Source of the DNA: Bolinopsis microptera
Taxonomy: Eukaryota > Ctenophora > Tentaculata > Lobata > Bolinopsidae
Direction of reading: 5' to 3'
Length of the DNA stretch: 64,000 nucleotides
Assembly: GCF_026151205.1 (NCBI RefSeq)
Contig: NC_087082.1
Location: forward strand, 9,370,901-9,434,900
The translations under genes were made by a program, and so were the position numbers. A model generated the notes under the pieces. The model was not told the origin of the DNA. It did not search any database and saw nothing but the letters and a program-made list of their open reading frames with translations. Below are positions 12,701 to 22,300 of this stretch, in pieces (position 1 is the stretch's first letter; each line of letters starts with the position of its first letter).

Positions 12701-13731
12701 TACTTTTAGGGTATCGGCACTCCTTACATGCACATCGCACAATTACATGCAATATGTGTGACCTCTCTGACGTGTAAACTGTCTAACTCTAACAAGTAAA
12801 CGGTAAAAAATAATATATAAAAAGTTACGCAGATGCAAATTAAATATGTATATATTTCTCTCACAAGGAAGTTTAACATTAATAAGGTATGAGAACGCGA
12901 GCTAGCTCCATGTATCGTGTTAAAACGTCACACGATACCTTATAAAAACATAGAGAATGTGTCCACCCCCATCTAACTGTACCTAATTACTCGCCATTCT
13001 AGAGCTTTCATACACAAATAAGGTCATCAGTACTAGTAAGCTATCATAATATGCTTATATTTACACCTCCGGAGGTGTGGATTACTGGTATTGGCTAGAA
13101 ACACTGCTATCCATAGTAACGACTTAGTAACGGCTTGTAATCAACTGATGTTTCCGAATAGTAATCTGGAGCCATGGCTATTATCATTGGAAAAGCCGTT
13201 GAAATATTACAAATGACGCAATTTTATGACTAATTTATCACGTTTTAATCACTGAGGGGTTATGATTAGTAAACTCACGACAAGTAAACGACAAGTAAAC
13301 TCACTATTGGTTCTGAAGGCCCGAGTTGTAGTTGTAGTAGAACTTTTCCCCTCTCTTAAAAGGGCAGCCTTGTTTGGGAAAGTCGAACAGGTCCACCAGT
13401 TTCTCGTGGAACTTCTTCTTGACACAACAATTCTCCAGATACGGCATCGTTATCTTGTTTTGTAAGTCTACATATTCTTTAGTTTCTGCTGCATCTGGGT
13501 CCTCCATCCACCGGTATGGGTCATCTACCTGGTGATATTTACATGGTGATAGTTACCAGGTGATAGATACCAGGTTACAGTTGCATGGAGATATTTACCA
13601 GGTCATAGTTACCAGGTGACAGTTACATCATACATAGTGATAGTAACCTAGCAACAAAAAACATTTACCTGGTCACCATGGAGAGTCTCGACGCAATCAC
13701 ATCGTTGTGGGGTTGGGTACTCAATCTTCAT
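3755..13731 (-). CDS. PREP: prolyl endopeptidase (prolyl oligopeptidase, S9A), 15 exons, complete
   Basis: Cytosolic serine peptidase that cleaves short peptides after proline. Exons on the minus strand: 13731-13669, 13528-13305, 10615-10447, 10305-10218, 10084-10008, 9599-9520, 9390-9231, 9084-8989, 8402-8196, 7916-7830, 5697-5584, 5337-5189, 5016-4900, 4376-4243, 4095-3755. All junctions are GT-AG, all phases agree, and the total is 701 aa (vertebrate enzyme 710). The ATG at 13731 gives [10 protein letters not shown], aligned with the known N-terminus. The N-terminal segment and seven-blade propeller (about residues 70-430) precede the alpha/beta hydrolase domain. The catalytic Ser lies in GGSNGG (about residue 551), Asp in DHDDRV (634) and His in SGHGAG (671), so the triad is intact. 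Intron 2 holds a hexapeptide-repeat gene and intron 10 an antisense microprotein gene. Exon 9 has two tandem donors. Confidence 0.97.
5698..7306. other. intron 10 of PREP, left part: no gene recognised
   Basis: AT-rich sequence between PREP exon 11 and the small antisense gene. Words such as TAGCCGACTAAA recur in degenerate form between about 6680 and 7080, suggesting an eroded repeat, but I found no terminal repeats or coding signal. Short open frames here (for example 5894-6238) lack splice context or family resemblance. Confidence 0.5.
7307..7592 (+). CDS. putative spliced single-pass membrane microprotein, 47 aa (or last exons of a larger gene)
   Basis: Not a family I recognise. The exon from the ATG at 7307 to 7390 encodes a hydrophobic stretch ([20 protein letters not shown]) followed by LLWPKKV. 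It ends at a canonical GTAAGT donor. A 142-bp intron ends in CTAATTCAG, and the second exon 7533-7592 continues in phase with [19 protein letters not shown] and TAA. An AATAAA lies 81 bp further on. The layout suggests one transmembrane helix, a basic stop-transfer patch (PKK) and a short acidic tail. It is nested antisense in PREP intron 10. The frame is open upstream to a stop at about 7262, so this could instead be the C-terminal membrane anchor of a longer spliced protein whose 5' exons I could not find. Confidence 0.5.
7673..7678 (+). terminator. AATAAA downstream of the microprotein gene
   Basis: Canonical polyadenylation hexamer 81 bp after the TAA at 7590-7592 on the same strand. It supports the reading that the two short exons end a real transcript. 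Confidence 0.5.
8134..8219 (-). repeat. tandem duplication of the PREP exon 9 donor region
   Basis: Two 32-bp copies (8188-8219 and 8134-8165, 27 of 32 positions identical, period 54 bp). Each contains AGTGGCAG.GTCCA.GATTC.TT followed by GTGAGT. The first copy is the exon 9 end used in the reconstructed protein. The second provides another GTGAGT donor exactly 54 bp downstream with an open frame between them. Confidence 0.8.
8403..8988. other. PREP intron 8: nothing recognised
   Basis: 586 bp of AT-rich intron between exons 8 and 9; I see no coding, repeat or RNA-gene signal. Confidence 0.5.
10997..11002 (-). terminator. AATAAA downstream of the hexapeptide-repeat gene
   Basis: AATAAA on the minus strand, about 115 bp past the stop codon at 11118-11120, in the orientation needed to end that transcript. 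Confidence 0.45.
11118..12599 (-). CDS. hexapeptide-repeat protein nested in PREP intron 2, 493 aa, intronless
   Basis: Function unknown; no family recognised. I chose the ATG at 12599; the frame opens slightly further upstream only with non-ATG codons. Residues 1-about 110 are charged and look helical ([40 protein letters not shown]). Residues about 115-395 hold roughly 46 degenerate hexapeptides around A-V-Q-T-K-G, encoded by an 18-bp tandem repeat, with one two-residue slip (AL). The C-terminus has a possible zinc-binding pattern C-x2-C-x13-C-x6-C starting at CETCRRNF, then a basic segment. Bulky hydrophobics are nearly absent from the repeats, so they are probably extended or a stalk. The gene lies on the same strand as PREP, inside intron 2. 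An 18-bp period always keeps frame, so the long open frame alone is weak evidence; unique coding ends and an AATAAA at 11002 support it. Confidence 0.62.
   Translation of the reverse strand: MIDLESLDKIEDDLALTVKVTQLIADAIKKDFLREKTGKNSLYKLLKSSSLHKSVQDIISKNIGKVRDELQHNPAKKSLTWTEREEFLARSKAVFHYLEERKSLDRSLIEQLTKPQTPHWYEAVHTNGVVQINGDVQTKGAVETNGAVPTKGAVETTEAVHTNGVVQSNGALAVQTKGTVQTKGAVQAIEVVQSNGAVQTTEGVRTEGAVQTTEGIHTDGAVQTIEVVRTKGADQTKGADQIKGAVQTKGADRTKEAVQTKGADQTKGAVQSKGAVQTKGAVQTNGVVQTKEAVQTKGADQIKGAVQSKRAVQTNGAVQTKEAVQTKGAVQITEAVQTKGAVQTKGAVQTKVPVRNKAVVQTKGAVQTKVADQTKGAVQTKVPVRIKGAVQTKGAVQTTDNASQTVQTTDGASQTIDETFQTTENEEQTNSCETCRRNFAQNFTGKWACQNTLGPCELLRRGVKLRDLRRESRNADSFPKFLPSQFRTVELNC
11400..12240 (-). 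repeat. 18-bp coding minisatellite (hexapeptide repeat)
   Basis: About 46 copies of an 18-bp unit that on the plus strand reads roughly GAACAGCTCCCTTGGTTT with point variants. Open frames on the opposite strand and in a second minus frame across this block are by-products of the repeat and are not annotated. Confidence 0.9.
12600..13304. other. PREP intron 2, upstream of the repeat gene
   Basis: No coding sequence seen. A hairpin-like pair GTATCGTGT/ACACGATAC lies at about 12917-12941. This stretch would hold any promoter of the nested hexapeptide-repeat gene, but I cannot assign specific sites. Confidence 0.4.
13529..13668 (-). repeat. PREP intron 1 made of degenerate splice-site-like repeats
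   Basis: Much of this 140-bp intron consists of degenerate units of about 14-15 bp reading (minus strand) ATCACCTGGTAACT or similar. The real donor (ACCAG|GTAAAT) and acceptor (CACCAG|GTAGAT) are themselves variants of the same word. Confidence 0.7.
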
Positions 13732-14502
13732 GTTCCCGGGCGGGTTAGAAACAACTCCTACAAAGTATTAACGTTTAATGATACACAGTAAGTTACCAAC
13801 AGCTTTGTTTATAATCATGAAATTGTGTTACATATGTGCACCTCATCAGATAATACTGGTGCAATATTTTCATAATTCATCTCCGAATAAAATATAGTGT
13901 ACAGCCGAACCTATTTTAGCCATGGATAATGGGGATGAAAAGATGGACATTATAACCGAGAGACCATGTAAAACTAAATGGAAGTATGACGAAAATAGGT
14001 TTGACTGTATGTTAATAGTACTAGTAGACGTAATGAAAATCAATTTGTTATGATGGGTGAACAGTAAACGTATTCGAAAAATATCACTCACAGAAATCTA
14101 CAATATGTCCAATCAAACATGATCCTAAAACTGGGATTGTTCAAGGACTTCAATTTCCACAAAAATCCCTCGACATTGAAAACATCACCAAATTATATTC
14201 TGCTGCGATAAATTCTGATAGAAAATAAATAATGTGCTAAATATTGATTTGTTCGGTGAAAATGCAAGCAGTGATAATTGTATTTTATTAATGTACATGC
14301 AGTTTAAACGTCAGAGTAGTAACAATAACAACGCCTTCTGCTCAGAGACAGTCGTGTTCGAATACACACAAACGAACAAAAATCATTCCATCACAAAATC
14401 CCTCCCTTGATTCACAAACCATTCCTGAACTATCTGCCCTTCCCTTCAAATTGAAACACTGAAATGCCCATACAGAGACACACACAGTTATCTCATATTA
14501 TC
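13732..14502. other. intergenic region upstream of PREP and downstream of JIP
   Basis: About 770 bp holding the expected PREP 5' end and promoter and the likely JIP 3' end. A TTTGTAG just upstream of the PREP ATG could be an acceptor for a 5' untranslated exon or leader. No CpG-rich block or convincing TATA element stands out. The 73-residue minus open frame at 13870-14091 has no support. Confidence 0.45.
14284..14289 (-). terminator. candidate JIP poly(A) signal beyond the minisatellite
   Basis: AATAAA on the minus strand about 215 bp past the far end of the 23-bp array and about 2.1 kb past the JIP stop codon. The repeat unit itself contains no AATAAA, so this is the first good canonical candidate I see for the JIP transcript. 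Confidence 0.4.
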
Positions 14503-16368
14503 TACTGGTCACACTGCAGGGTCACTACTGGTCACACTGCAGGGTCACTACTGGTCACACTGCAGGGTCACTACTGGACACACTGCAGTGTCACTACTGG
14601 TCACACTGCAGGGTCACTAGTGGTCACACTGCAGGGTCACTACTGGTCACACTGCAGGGTCACTAGTGGTCACACTGCAGGGTCACTACTGGTCACACTG
14701 CAGGGTCACTACTGGTCACACTGCAGGGTCACTACTGGTCACACTGCAGGGTCACTACTGGTCACACTGCAGGGTCACTACTGGTCACACTGCAGGGTCA
14801 CTACTGGTCACACTGCAGGGTCACTACTGGTCACACTGCAGGGTCACTACTGGTCACACTGCAGGGTCACTACTGGTCACACTGCAGGGTCACTACTGGT
14901 CACACTGCAGGGCCACTACTAGTCACACTGCAGGGTCACTACTAGTCACACTACAGGGTCACTACTGGTCACACTGCAGGGTCACTACTGGTCACACTGC
15001 AGGGTCACTAGTGGTCACACTGCAGGGTCACTACTGGTCACACTGCAGGGTCACTACTGGTCACACTGCAGGGTCACTACTGGTCACACTGCAGGGTCAC
15101 TACTAGTCACACTGCAGGGTCACTAGTGGTCACACTGCAGGGTCACTACTAGTCACACTGCAGGGTCACTACTAGTCACACTGCAGGGTCACTACTGGTC
15201 ACACTGCAGGGTCACTACTGGTCACACTGCAGGGTCACTACTAGTCACACTGCAGGGTCACTACTGGTCACACTGCAGGGTCACTACTGGTCACACTGCA
15301 GGGTCACTACTGGTCACACTGCAGGGTCACTACTGGTCACACTGCAGGGTCACTACTGGTCACACTGCAGGGTCACTAGTGGTCACACTGCAGGGTCACT
15401 AGTGGTCACACTGCAGGGTCACTACTGGTCACACTGCAGGGTCACTAGTGGTCACACTGCAGGGTCACTACTGGTCACACTGCAGGGTCACTACTGGTCA
15501 CACTGCAGGGTCACTACTGGTCACACTGCAGGGTCACTACTGGTCACACTGCAGGGTCACTAGTGGTCACACTGCAGGGTCACTACTGGTCACACTGCAG
15601 GGTCACTACTGGTCACACTGCAGGGTCACTACTGGTCACACTGCAGGGTCACTACTGGTCACACTGCAGGGTCACTACTGGTCACACTGCAGGGTCACTA
15701 CTGGTCACACTGCAGGGCCACTACTAGTCACACTGCAGGGTCACTACTAGTCACACTACAGGGTCACTACTGGTCACACTGCAGGGTCACTACTGGTCAC
15801 ACTGCAGGGTCACTAGTGGTCACACTGCAGGGTCACTAGTGGTCACACTGCAGGGTCACTACTGGTCACACTGCAGGGTCACTACTGGTCACACTGCAGG
15901 GTCACTACTGGTCACACTGCAGGGTCACTACTAGTCACACTGCAGGGTCACTAGTGGTCACATGACACTGCAGGGTCACTACTAGTCACACTGCAGGGTC
16001 ACTACTGGTCACACTGCAGGGTCACTACTGGTCACACTGCAGGGTCACTACTGGTCACACTGCAGGGTCACTACTGGTCACACTGCAGGGTCACTACTGG
16101 TCACACTGCAGGGTCACTACTGGTCACACTGCAGGGTCACTACTGGTCACACTGCAGGGTCACTACTGGTCACACTGCAGGGTCACTAGTGGTCACACTG
16201 CAGGGTCACTAGTGGTCACACTGCAGGGTCACTACTGGTCACACTGCAGGGTCACTACTGGTCACACTGCAGGGTCACTACTGGTCACACTGCAGGGTCA
16301 CTACTGGTCACACTGCAGGGTCACTACTGGTCACACTGCAGGGTCACTACTGGTCACACTGCAGGGTC
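14503..16368. repeat. 23-bp minisatellite, about 81 copies
   Basis: Nearly perfect head-to-tail array. Each 23-bp unit has two GGTCAC words (spaced 13 and 10 bp) and a central CTGCAG. Variant classes are ACTACTGGT, ACTAGTGGT and ACTACTAGT, plus rare units with GGGCCAC or ACTACAGGG. One unit near 15957 carries a short insertion. The long plus-strand open frames across it only reflect a unit lacking stops. The array starts 14 bp beyond the JIP stop codon. Confidence 0.97.
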
Positions 16369-16382
16369 CCTCCACGCCAACA

Positions 16383-19300
16383 CTACGACACGATGGTCCT
16401 AGGCCCACTGACATCCCAAGCTATCATGTGACAGTGATCAGTGAACCCTCTGATGATCCTGCCCCTTCTGATGGTGCTGAGAGTCCCCGCGTCCATGTCC
16501 CTGTAGGAGATGTAACCCTCACCCCCGCTCAACACTATACGAGTACAGGCTGATCTCCGTCTTAACAACACCTCGCTGTTAGTGCTGCTGTTGGACATCT
16601 TGCGAGGCAGTGAGGTGAGGTTGTCTTCCATGCAGTACCGAGCTACTATTATGTACCGGACAGCTCCCTGGTGACCGTGGAGGGAGATCCTGGCCTCGTC
16701 CCGTACTGCAAACATCGGGGTCTGGTCAGCTGGGGGTTCCAGTACGTAGGAAGCTGGAGAGAGGGACTTCAGAGGTATTGTTACCATGGCACCCTGAGGG
16801 AGGTTATCTTTATTACTTACCAACTATTTCAAAAGTGCAGATTGATAAATTCCTAAGATTTGAGTACTACAAAAATATCCGGATTCCATTTTTCGCATCT
16901 CTTTCTCCCTGTACGTATCTGCCAAACTTAACACCTTATAAATAAGAGCCCAATAATTGAGATTACTCAAACCTGACTGGTCCCGATCCACAAGAGGTTG
17001 TTGTAACACAGCACTGCAGATACTCTTATCAGAGTAGTGAACCCGTACGATACTGACACTGGCTTCAGAACTTCTTCCATGTTAACCTGCAGGGTGAGGG
17101 ATTTATAATTATTATTTAATATTTATATTTTATCATAATATAGAACTCATCATATAACGTGGTCAATAACGACACTACAGTTGTATTGTAAAGTATCAAA
17201 ACTAATAGATGCATGTATTTATAGGCTAAGCTTTTAAGGCGAATTTTAACTTCATTTAAAAGCACACTTAGGCAAATACATTATTTCAAATATGTTAAAA
17301 TGTAAATAGAAACCTGTTGAAGAGGCTGCATAGTGTTGGAGTCGAGGAGTGTAAGTACACTACTGAATCTACAGGCTATCCAGACTCCGGTACCCAGAGG
17401 TACCATGTGGGTAACCAGTGCACGTTCACCCTCAGCGAACACGTGATTCTCCTGCAAGAAGAAGGAGTTTTAGAGAAATTATGTTTTGTATAGTTTTCCA
17501 ATAGCTTGGATGATTCTTGGAAATAATCCAACCTAATACCTAATACTTTGAAATTAAGATTTTTAATTTTGAAATTTCCTGAATATCTTATTTTTGACTT
17601 TCATAATTCAAATCTGATGAATATTTCCCTTTAGACAGTAATCGACTACTTATCTTTTACAGCTTTATAATATTGTTCCTATTCTCTTGTTTATTTACAC
17701 CACAAAAACTCGGGAGCCAGAGTAGCAATTCTATCTGCACAATTAATTCTAAAATCACAAAATTAATTCTAAAATCGCCGCATATTTTACCAGAAATGTT
17801 TTACGCCCTACACAGGGTTTAAGAACTTCCCGGGTCACTTTAATGATGGTAAATGTTGACCCCTTAAAGTATCGAACTTTAATTCTATAAGTTATTTAGA
17901 GACTTAAGAATTTATGAAATTAAATATTAACTTAATATTCTCCGAATATTTCGTAGAGCCGATAATAGATTTAGGGTTACTATATTTCTCAGAGTGGTAT
18001 TTACTATTTTTGGCTTCAAGATGGACTGAAATGAACCAGTTTTCCTTTGCTCACAAACTCAATCTAATTCTAATTCCGGGTAGCGGATATACCCTCATAA
18101 TATATACAGCATTTTTTTTTTTTTTTTTTTTTTTAGAGAGGCTGGGCCTGGTTGGCCCACGAGAGGATAGCATATGAATGCTTTGCCTACCTCTGGGGTA
18201 TGGCAGTCCTGTGGGAGGATGCCAGTGGAATCAAGATGTGTAATCAAGGATGATGGTAAGTGTTGTGGGGTGTGTCATAGATAGTGTGGAAGAGAGAGGC
18301 GAAATAAGACGGCGTTAAAGTAGTCGCTATGTTACACCTGTCTGGTCCAACTCCTCTGGCACTGGCACCACTAAGCGTTTAGTGTGGTTTGTAAAGTTGA
18401 CAATGGTGGAGATGTGTTGGTTGTCGAATATGTCATTGACAGAGAGGTAGTAGTCCCGGAAATATTGACCTCTTATTTGGGCAATAGCCGGGCACTGTCC
18501 GAGAAAGTGTGAGACAGTCTCCTCTTCGTCGCCGCATTTAGGACAAGCACTTGTGTCTGATATGCGAATGGTGTGTAGGTGTTTGTTGAGGCCACAATGT
18601 CCCGTGATGAGGTGCACTGCAGTTCTATAATTTTGTCTGTTGTTACTGAGTGTAGTGTTGAGATTTTTGATGATGTTGATGTTTTTATGTCCAAGTGTCA
18701 GTTTAGTGTGTCTGGGACCATCAGTAATCCATGATTCTTGATTAAGTTTTGTGACTTTGTCGTTGATCAGGCGTTTGATGTAAGATTGTGGAATTGGGCA
18801 ATTCAAAGTGGATTCACTGGTTGTACCATTTTTGGCCAGCTCGTCTGCTTTTTCATTACCCCACAAACCAATGTGTGCAGCTATCCATCTGATCTCTAAG
18901 GTGTTAGTGGATCCGAGTGTATTGAGGGTGTCGTAACAGTCTCTAGTAGTCCTACTCCTCGTTGAAGGTGAGGATATGGCTTGAATAGAGGAGAGACTGT
19001 CTGACCATATGATGATGTGTGTGTTTGTATAAGTTGATAGATATTTACAAGCTTCGATGATGGCAGTGAGTTCTGTTTGATAAACGGTGCAATAATCGGG
19101 AAGCTTGAATGATCTTTCATCTAGTGTAGTGTTGTTGTTGTCTGTGGTGATAATATAACCAGCCCCGCTACCTGAGTCTGTGCGTGACCCGTCTGTGTAG
19201 CAGGTGATGGTTTCACTGGGGATGTTGTCGATGGTGTTTTGGAGTGAGCCTCTATATCCAATGTTGTCAGCTCCAGGAGTGGTGACCGTGAAGCGTCGTT

Positions 19301-22300
19301 CAAGCATCATGGTTGGTATAGATAGGTCTCTCTCTGCTTTGGGTGGTATGTTGAGATCTACCATGAATTGTTTGTTGATAGTGGTGAGTTGTGATGGTAC
19401 CTTTTCTGGGGGCGATAGTTTCGAGGGTTAGGCTTCCATAAGCTTGAAGCCTGGCTGTGCCCTTTGCTGCTTCACCTCTCAGGAAAAGTATGATATCTGG
19501 AGTGTTAGTGAGGTGGTTCAGTGCGATGAAGGGAGTACTAGGCATGGCACCAGACATCATTCTCAATGCCAATGCCTGAACTCGTTTGAACTTCCTCGCG
19601 TTGGTGTCTGTTTGGGTTGCTCTAATCCATATACTACAGCAGTATGATAGAATAGGTCTGATGACAGCGGTGTACATCCATTTGCATGTTTTAGGGCTCA
19701 TACCCCAAGTGGGGCCGACAGCTCTTCTACATTGCATAAGGGATGCCGTAGCTTTTTTGGTGGTATTGGTGATATGTTCATTGAAATTGAGCTTGCTGTC
19801 GAGGGTCACTCCTAGGAATTTGGCAGATTTGGATAGACCTATATTGTTATATAGTAGTGTTGAAAGTATTAAAATACTTTCAACACTACTATATAACAAA
19901 TAATTTGAGCCTGAAGATGGCGTTGACGCCGAAAATTTGCCCTTACTCCTAACTTCCTTGTTTCACTTGTCCTTGTCTCTTCCAACCGGATAATATCCAG
20001 ATATCAGTATTTCAATCATGAGACTAATAAACAGCGAACTACTCCGTTATTTGAAAAGTTCAAGGAGGTCAACTTCCTTATATGGTTATGTCACGTGATC
20101 GAAACATTTATTCGCCGATAACTCGCCAGGGGAGCATATTAACCTTGTGTCATGTGGGGTAATTCGGAATCAGCCTCCAAAAAATACATCGATTGAGATT
20201 GGTTTCAACGGTCGCGGTCGGGACCCTTCTAGAAAAATCTAGAAGTTCGAGTGTAGGGTGATTTAGCACGCTTGCATATTTTAATTAACTCAACAAGATC
20301 ACATTAGGCACTAGGTTACCTAACTAGGCTACTAGGCTACTGAACGAGCACATGACGTGTTGCCGGGGAGATAATTTTGATGATGGTATGTGCTTATTTA
20401 GTGGTTGTACAGCAATACTAAGGTAATGGCCGATGGGACTACTGCGGACCCTCTACCGGCCAAACCTTGTTAACAAAGCCGCAGTCAAGGTTCAGTAGAA
20501 TTGATAATGCTGCACTGTACTTAATTATGAAATTCCAATATTGTGTGGTTTACGTTTTTCAGTTTCCAATCGTTCCATTTAGTAATTCCTGGTTACTAAA
20601 ATCGGCTGAGATTTACTGAACTTCAATTATAAATATTTGCGATTTTAGTATTCCCGACACGAGCAATTTTCAAAGTGTTTTCTGAAATGTTTTTCTAAAA
20701 AATACTTTTCTCCGTGTTTCAAGCGAATTCAATCATTTTGAGCCAATAAAAATTGTATGATTTTTGGTAATTAGCTAATTAATCGATTTTTTCAGACGGA
20801 TCCGTCTACTATACTACTATACTAAGCAGTATCCTTAGACATAATACCGGTGTCATTACAGTTTATAATTGTAAATGCATGCTATATTATGCTCCTAATT
20901 TTAATGATAAAAGATCTATACTCCCGTGTCATGAGTCCGGCTCAGAGCCCGCATTATTACAGTTTTAATATATTTCCTATAACATTCCTAACTTTTTTTG
21001 CGTAATCAAAACGTTATCACCGTTGCTATTTTCGCTATTTTCGCCATCAACAACTGAGAATTTGTAAGCTTTAAAGAATTGGGGGGAATGTCTAACATTT
21101 GTAGGGCCATTTTAGACAACAGAGTTAAGCCATGAATCAGATTCTTTCATCTATAATATTTGTCATACTCGTTAAACACCCAGACATTATTTCAGGTTTT
21201 GGTATTGGATACCGTGCTAATTATTTATCAATTCATTCTTAGAAGCATACTACAGGCAGGCCATACATACAGATCCTGGCATTATGGCCGTTATAGGGCC
21301 ACCATAATGCCCGAGTGCCGCAATGGTGCTATCGGGATCCGGATGTATGACCACAAGCACAATGGACATTATACACTATACAGTTATACCATGTTCTAGC
21401 TTTGGGGCTCATTATTATCTGCTGCGTACATAAAGACATAATGCACATATTATAGATATTATATGCTCATAGAATTATGTCTTAAAAGTGCTAAATTACG
21501 TTTTACAATTCAGAACTTATAAATATATTATATATTGCTCACTGATATTGTACATTTATTTTGCCAATATTATTGGTTCCTTTGCTCGTGGTTTCATTAT
21601 TTGACCCAGCTGGGTACTAGAAATCATTAAATATATTAATTAATATCGTTAAAAAAAGAAGACCGATCTCCTAAATATTCACACCTTTCAGTATCATAAC
21701 GCACCTGGCCAGTGGCCAGGTGCTCCTTCATAATTTTTTTAATAGACATTTAAAACCGTTTCAATGTATCGAGAACACCCTGTATAAATTGTTTTCAAGT
21801 TGAGATAAGGTTGCATCATTTAGTATTTTTATAAGCTTTTTACTTACAATGACAAACTAAAACAGCTCGGTCACTATTTAACGCCTAATACAGACATATC
21901 TAAAGTTTAGCAAGATATCAGAGGATGACAATCTTCAGCGAGGGCGAAGGAACAGGAATCGGCGATATCCTGATATCAGCCTGGCTCCTCATTTTCTGTC
22001 TGATATCAACATGCCTGAACCCACTGGTATTCCTCTACAACTACAGACGTCCCAACACTGTACAGAGAATAGTATACAGAACCCTCTCCTCCCTGGACTT
22101 CTACATGTGTTTGATAGTGCCGGTGGTGGTGATTCACAACGCTCTGACACCTGTTGACTGTCATGGTTCGTCTCCACAAGAGAGGGGTAATTCGACTATT
22201 TTGTGGTGTTCTAGAAACGCAACCACACTCGACAAAGTCATCTCCTCAACAACATGGCCTTGTGTGTATCTGCCGCCCATCCTCACTGCAGTGTTGACCT

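Larger units (their letters stand above)
19910..21924. other. JIP intron 22, non-coding stretch with hairpins
   Basis: About 2 kb with no gene recognised. It begins with CCTGAAGATGGCG TTGA CGCCGAAA (19910-19934), a stem-loop word often seen near retroelement ends. It contains two palindromes listed separately (21262-21349, 21701-21723). The 79-residue plus open frame at 21160-21399 overlaps the first palindrome and has no support. Confidence 0.4.

Noticed and set aside
14503-16368. CRISPR-like regular array
   Set aside because: There are no unique spacers; it is a head-to-tail minisatellite in an animal genome.
14464-16553. Several open frames of 100-150 residues in the 23-bp array
   Set aside because: The unit has no stop in the plus direction, so any frame stays open; the HCRVTTGHTAGSLL-type peptides are by-products.
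19910-19934. Hammerhead ribozyme-like CTGAAGA...GAAA motif
   Set aside because: The stem after CTGAAGA does not close directly on the GAAA in the canonical geometry, and stems I and III are not evident.
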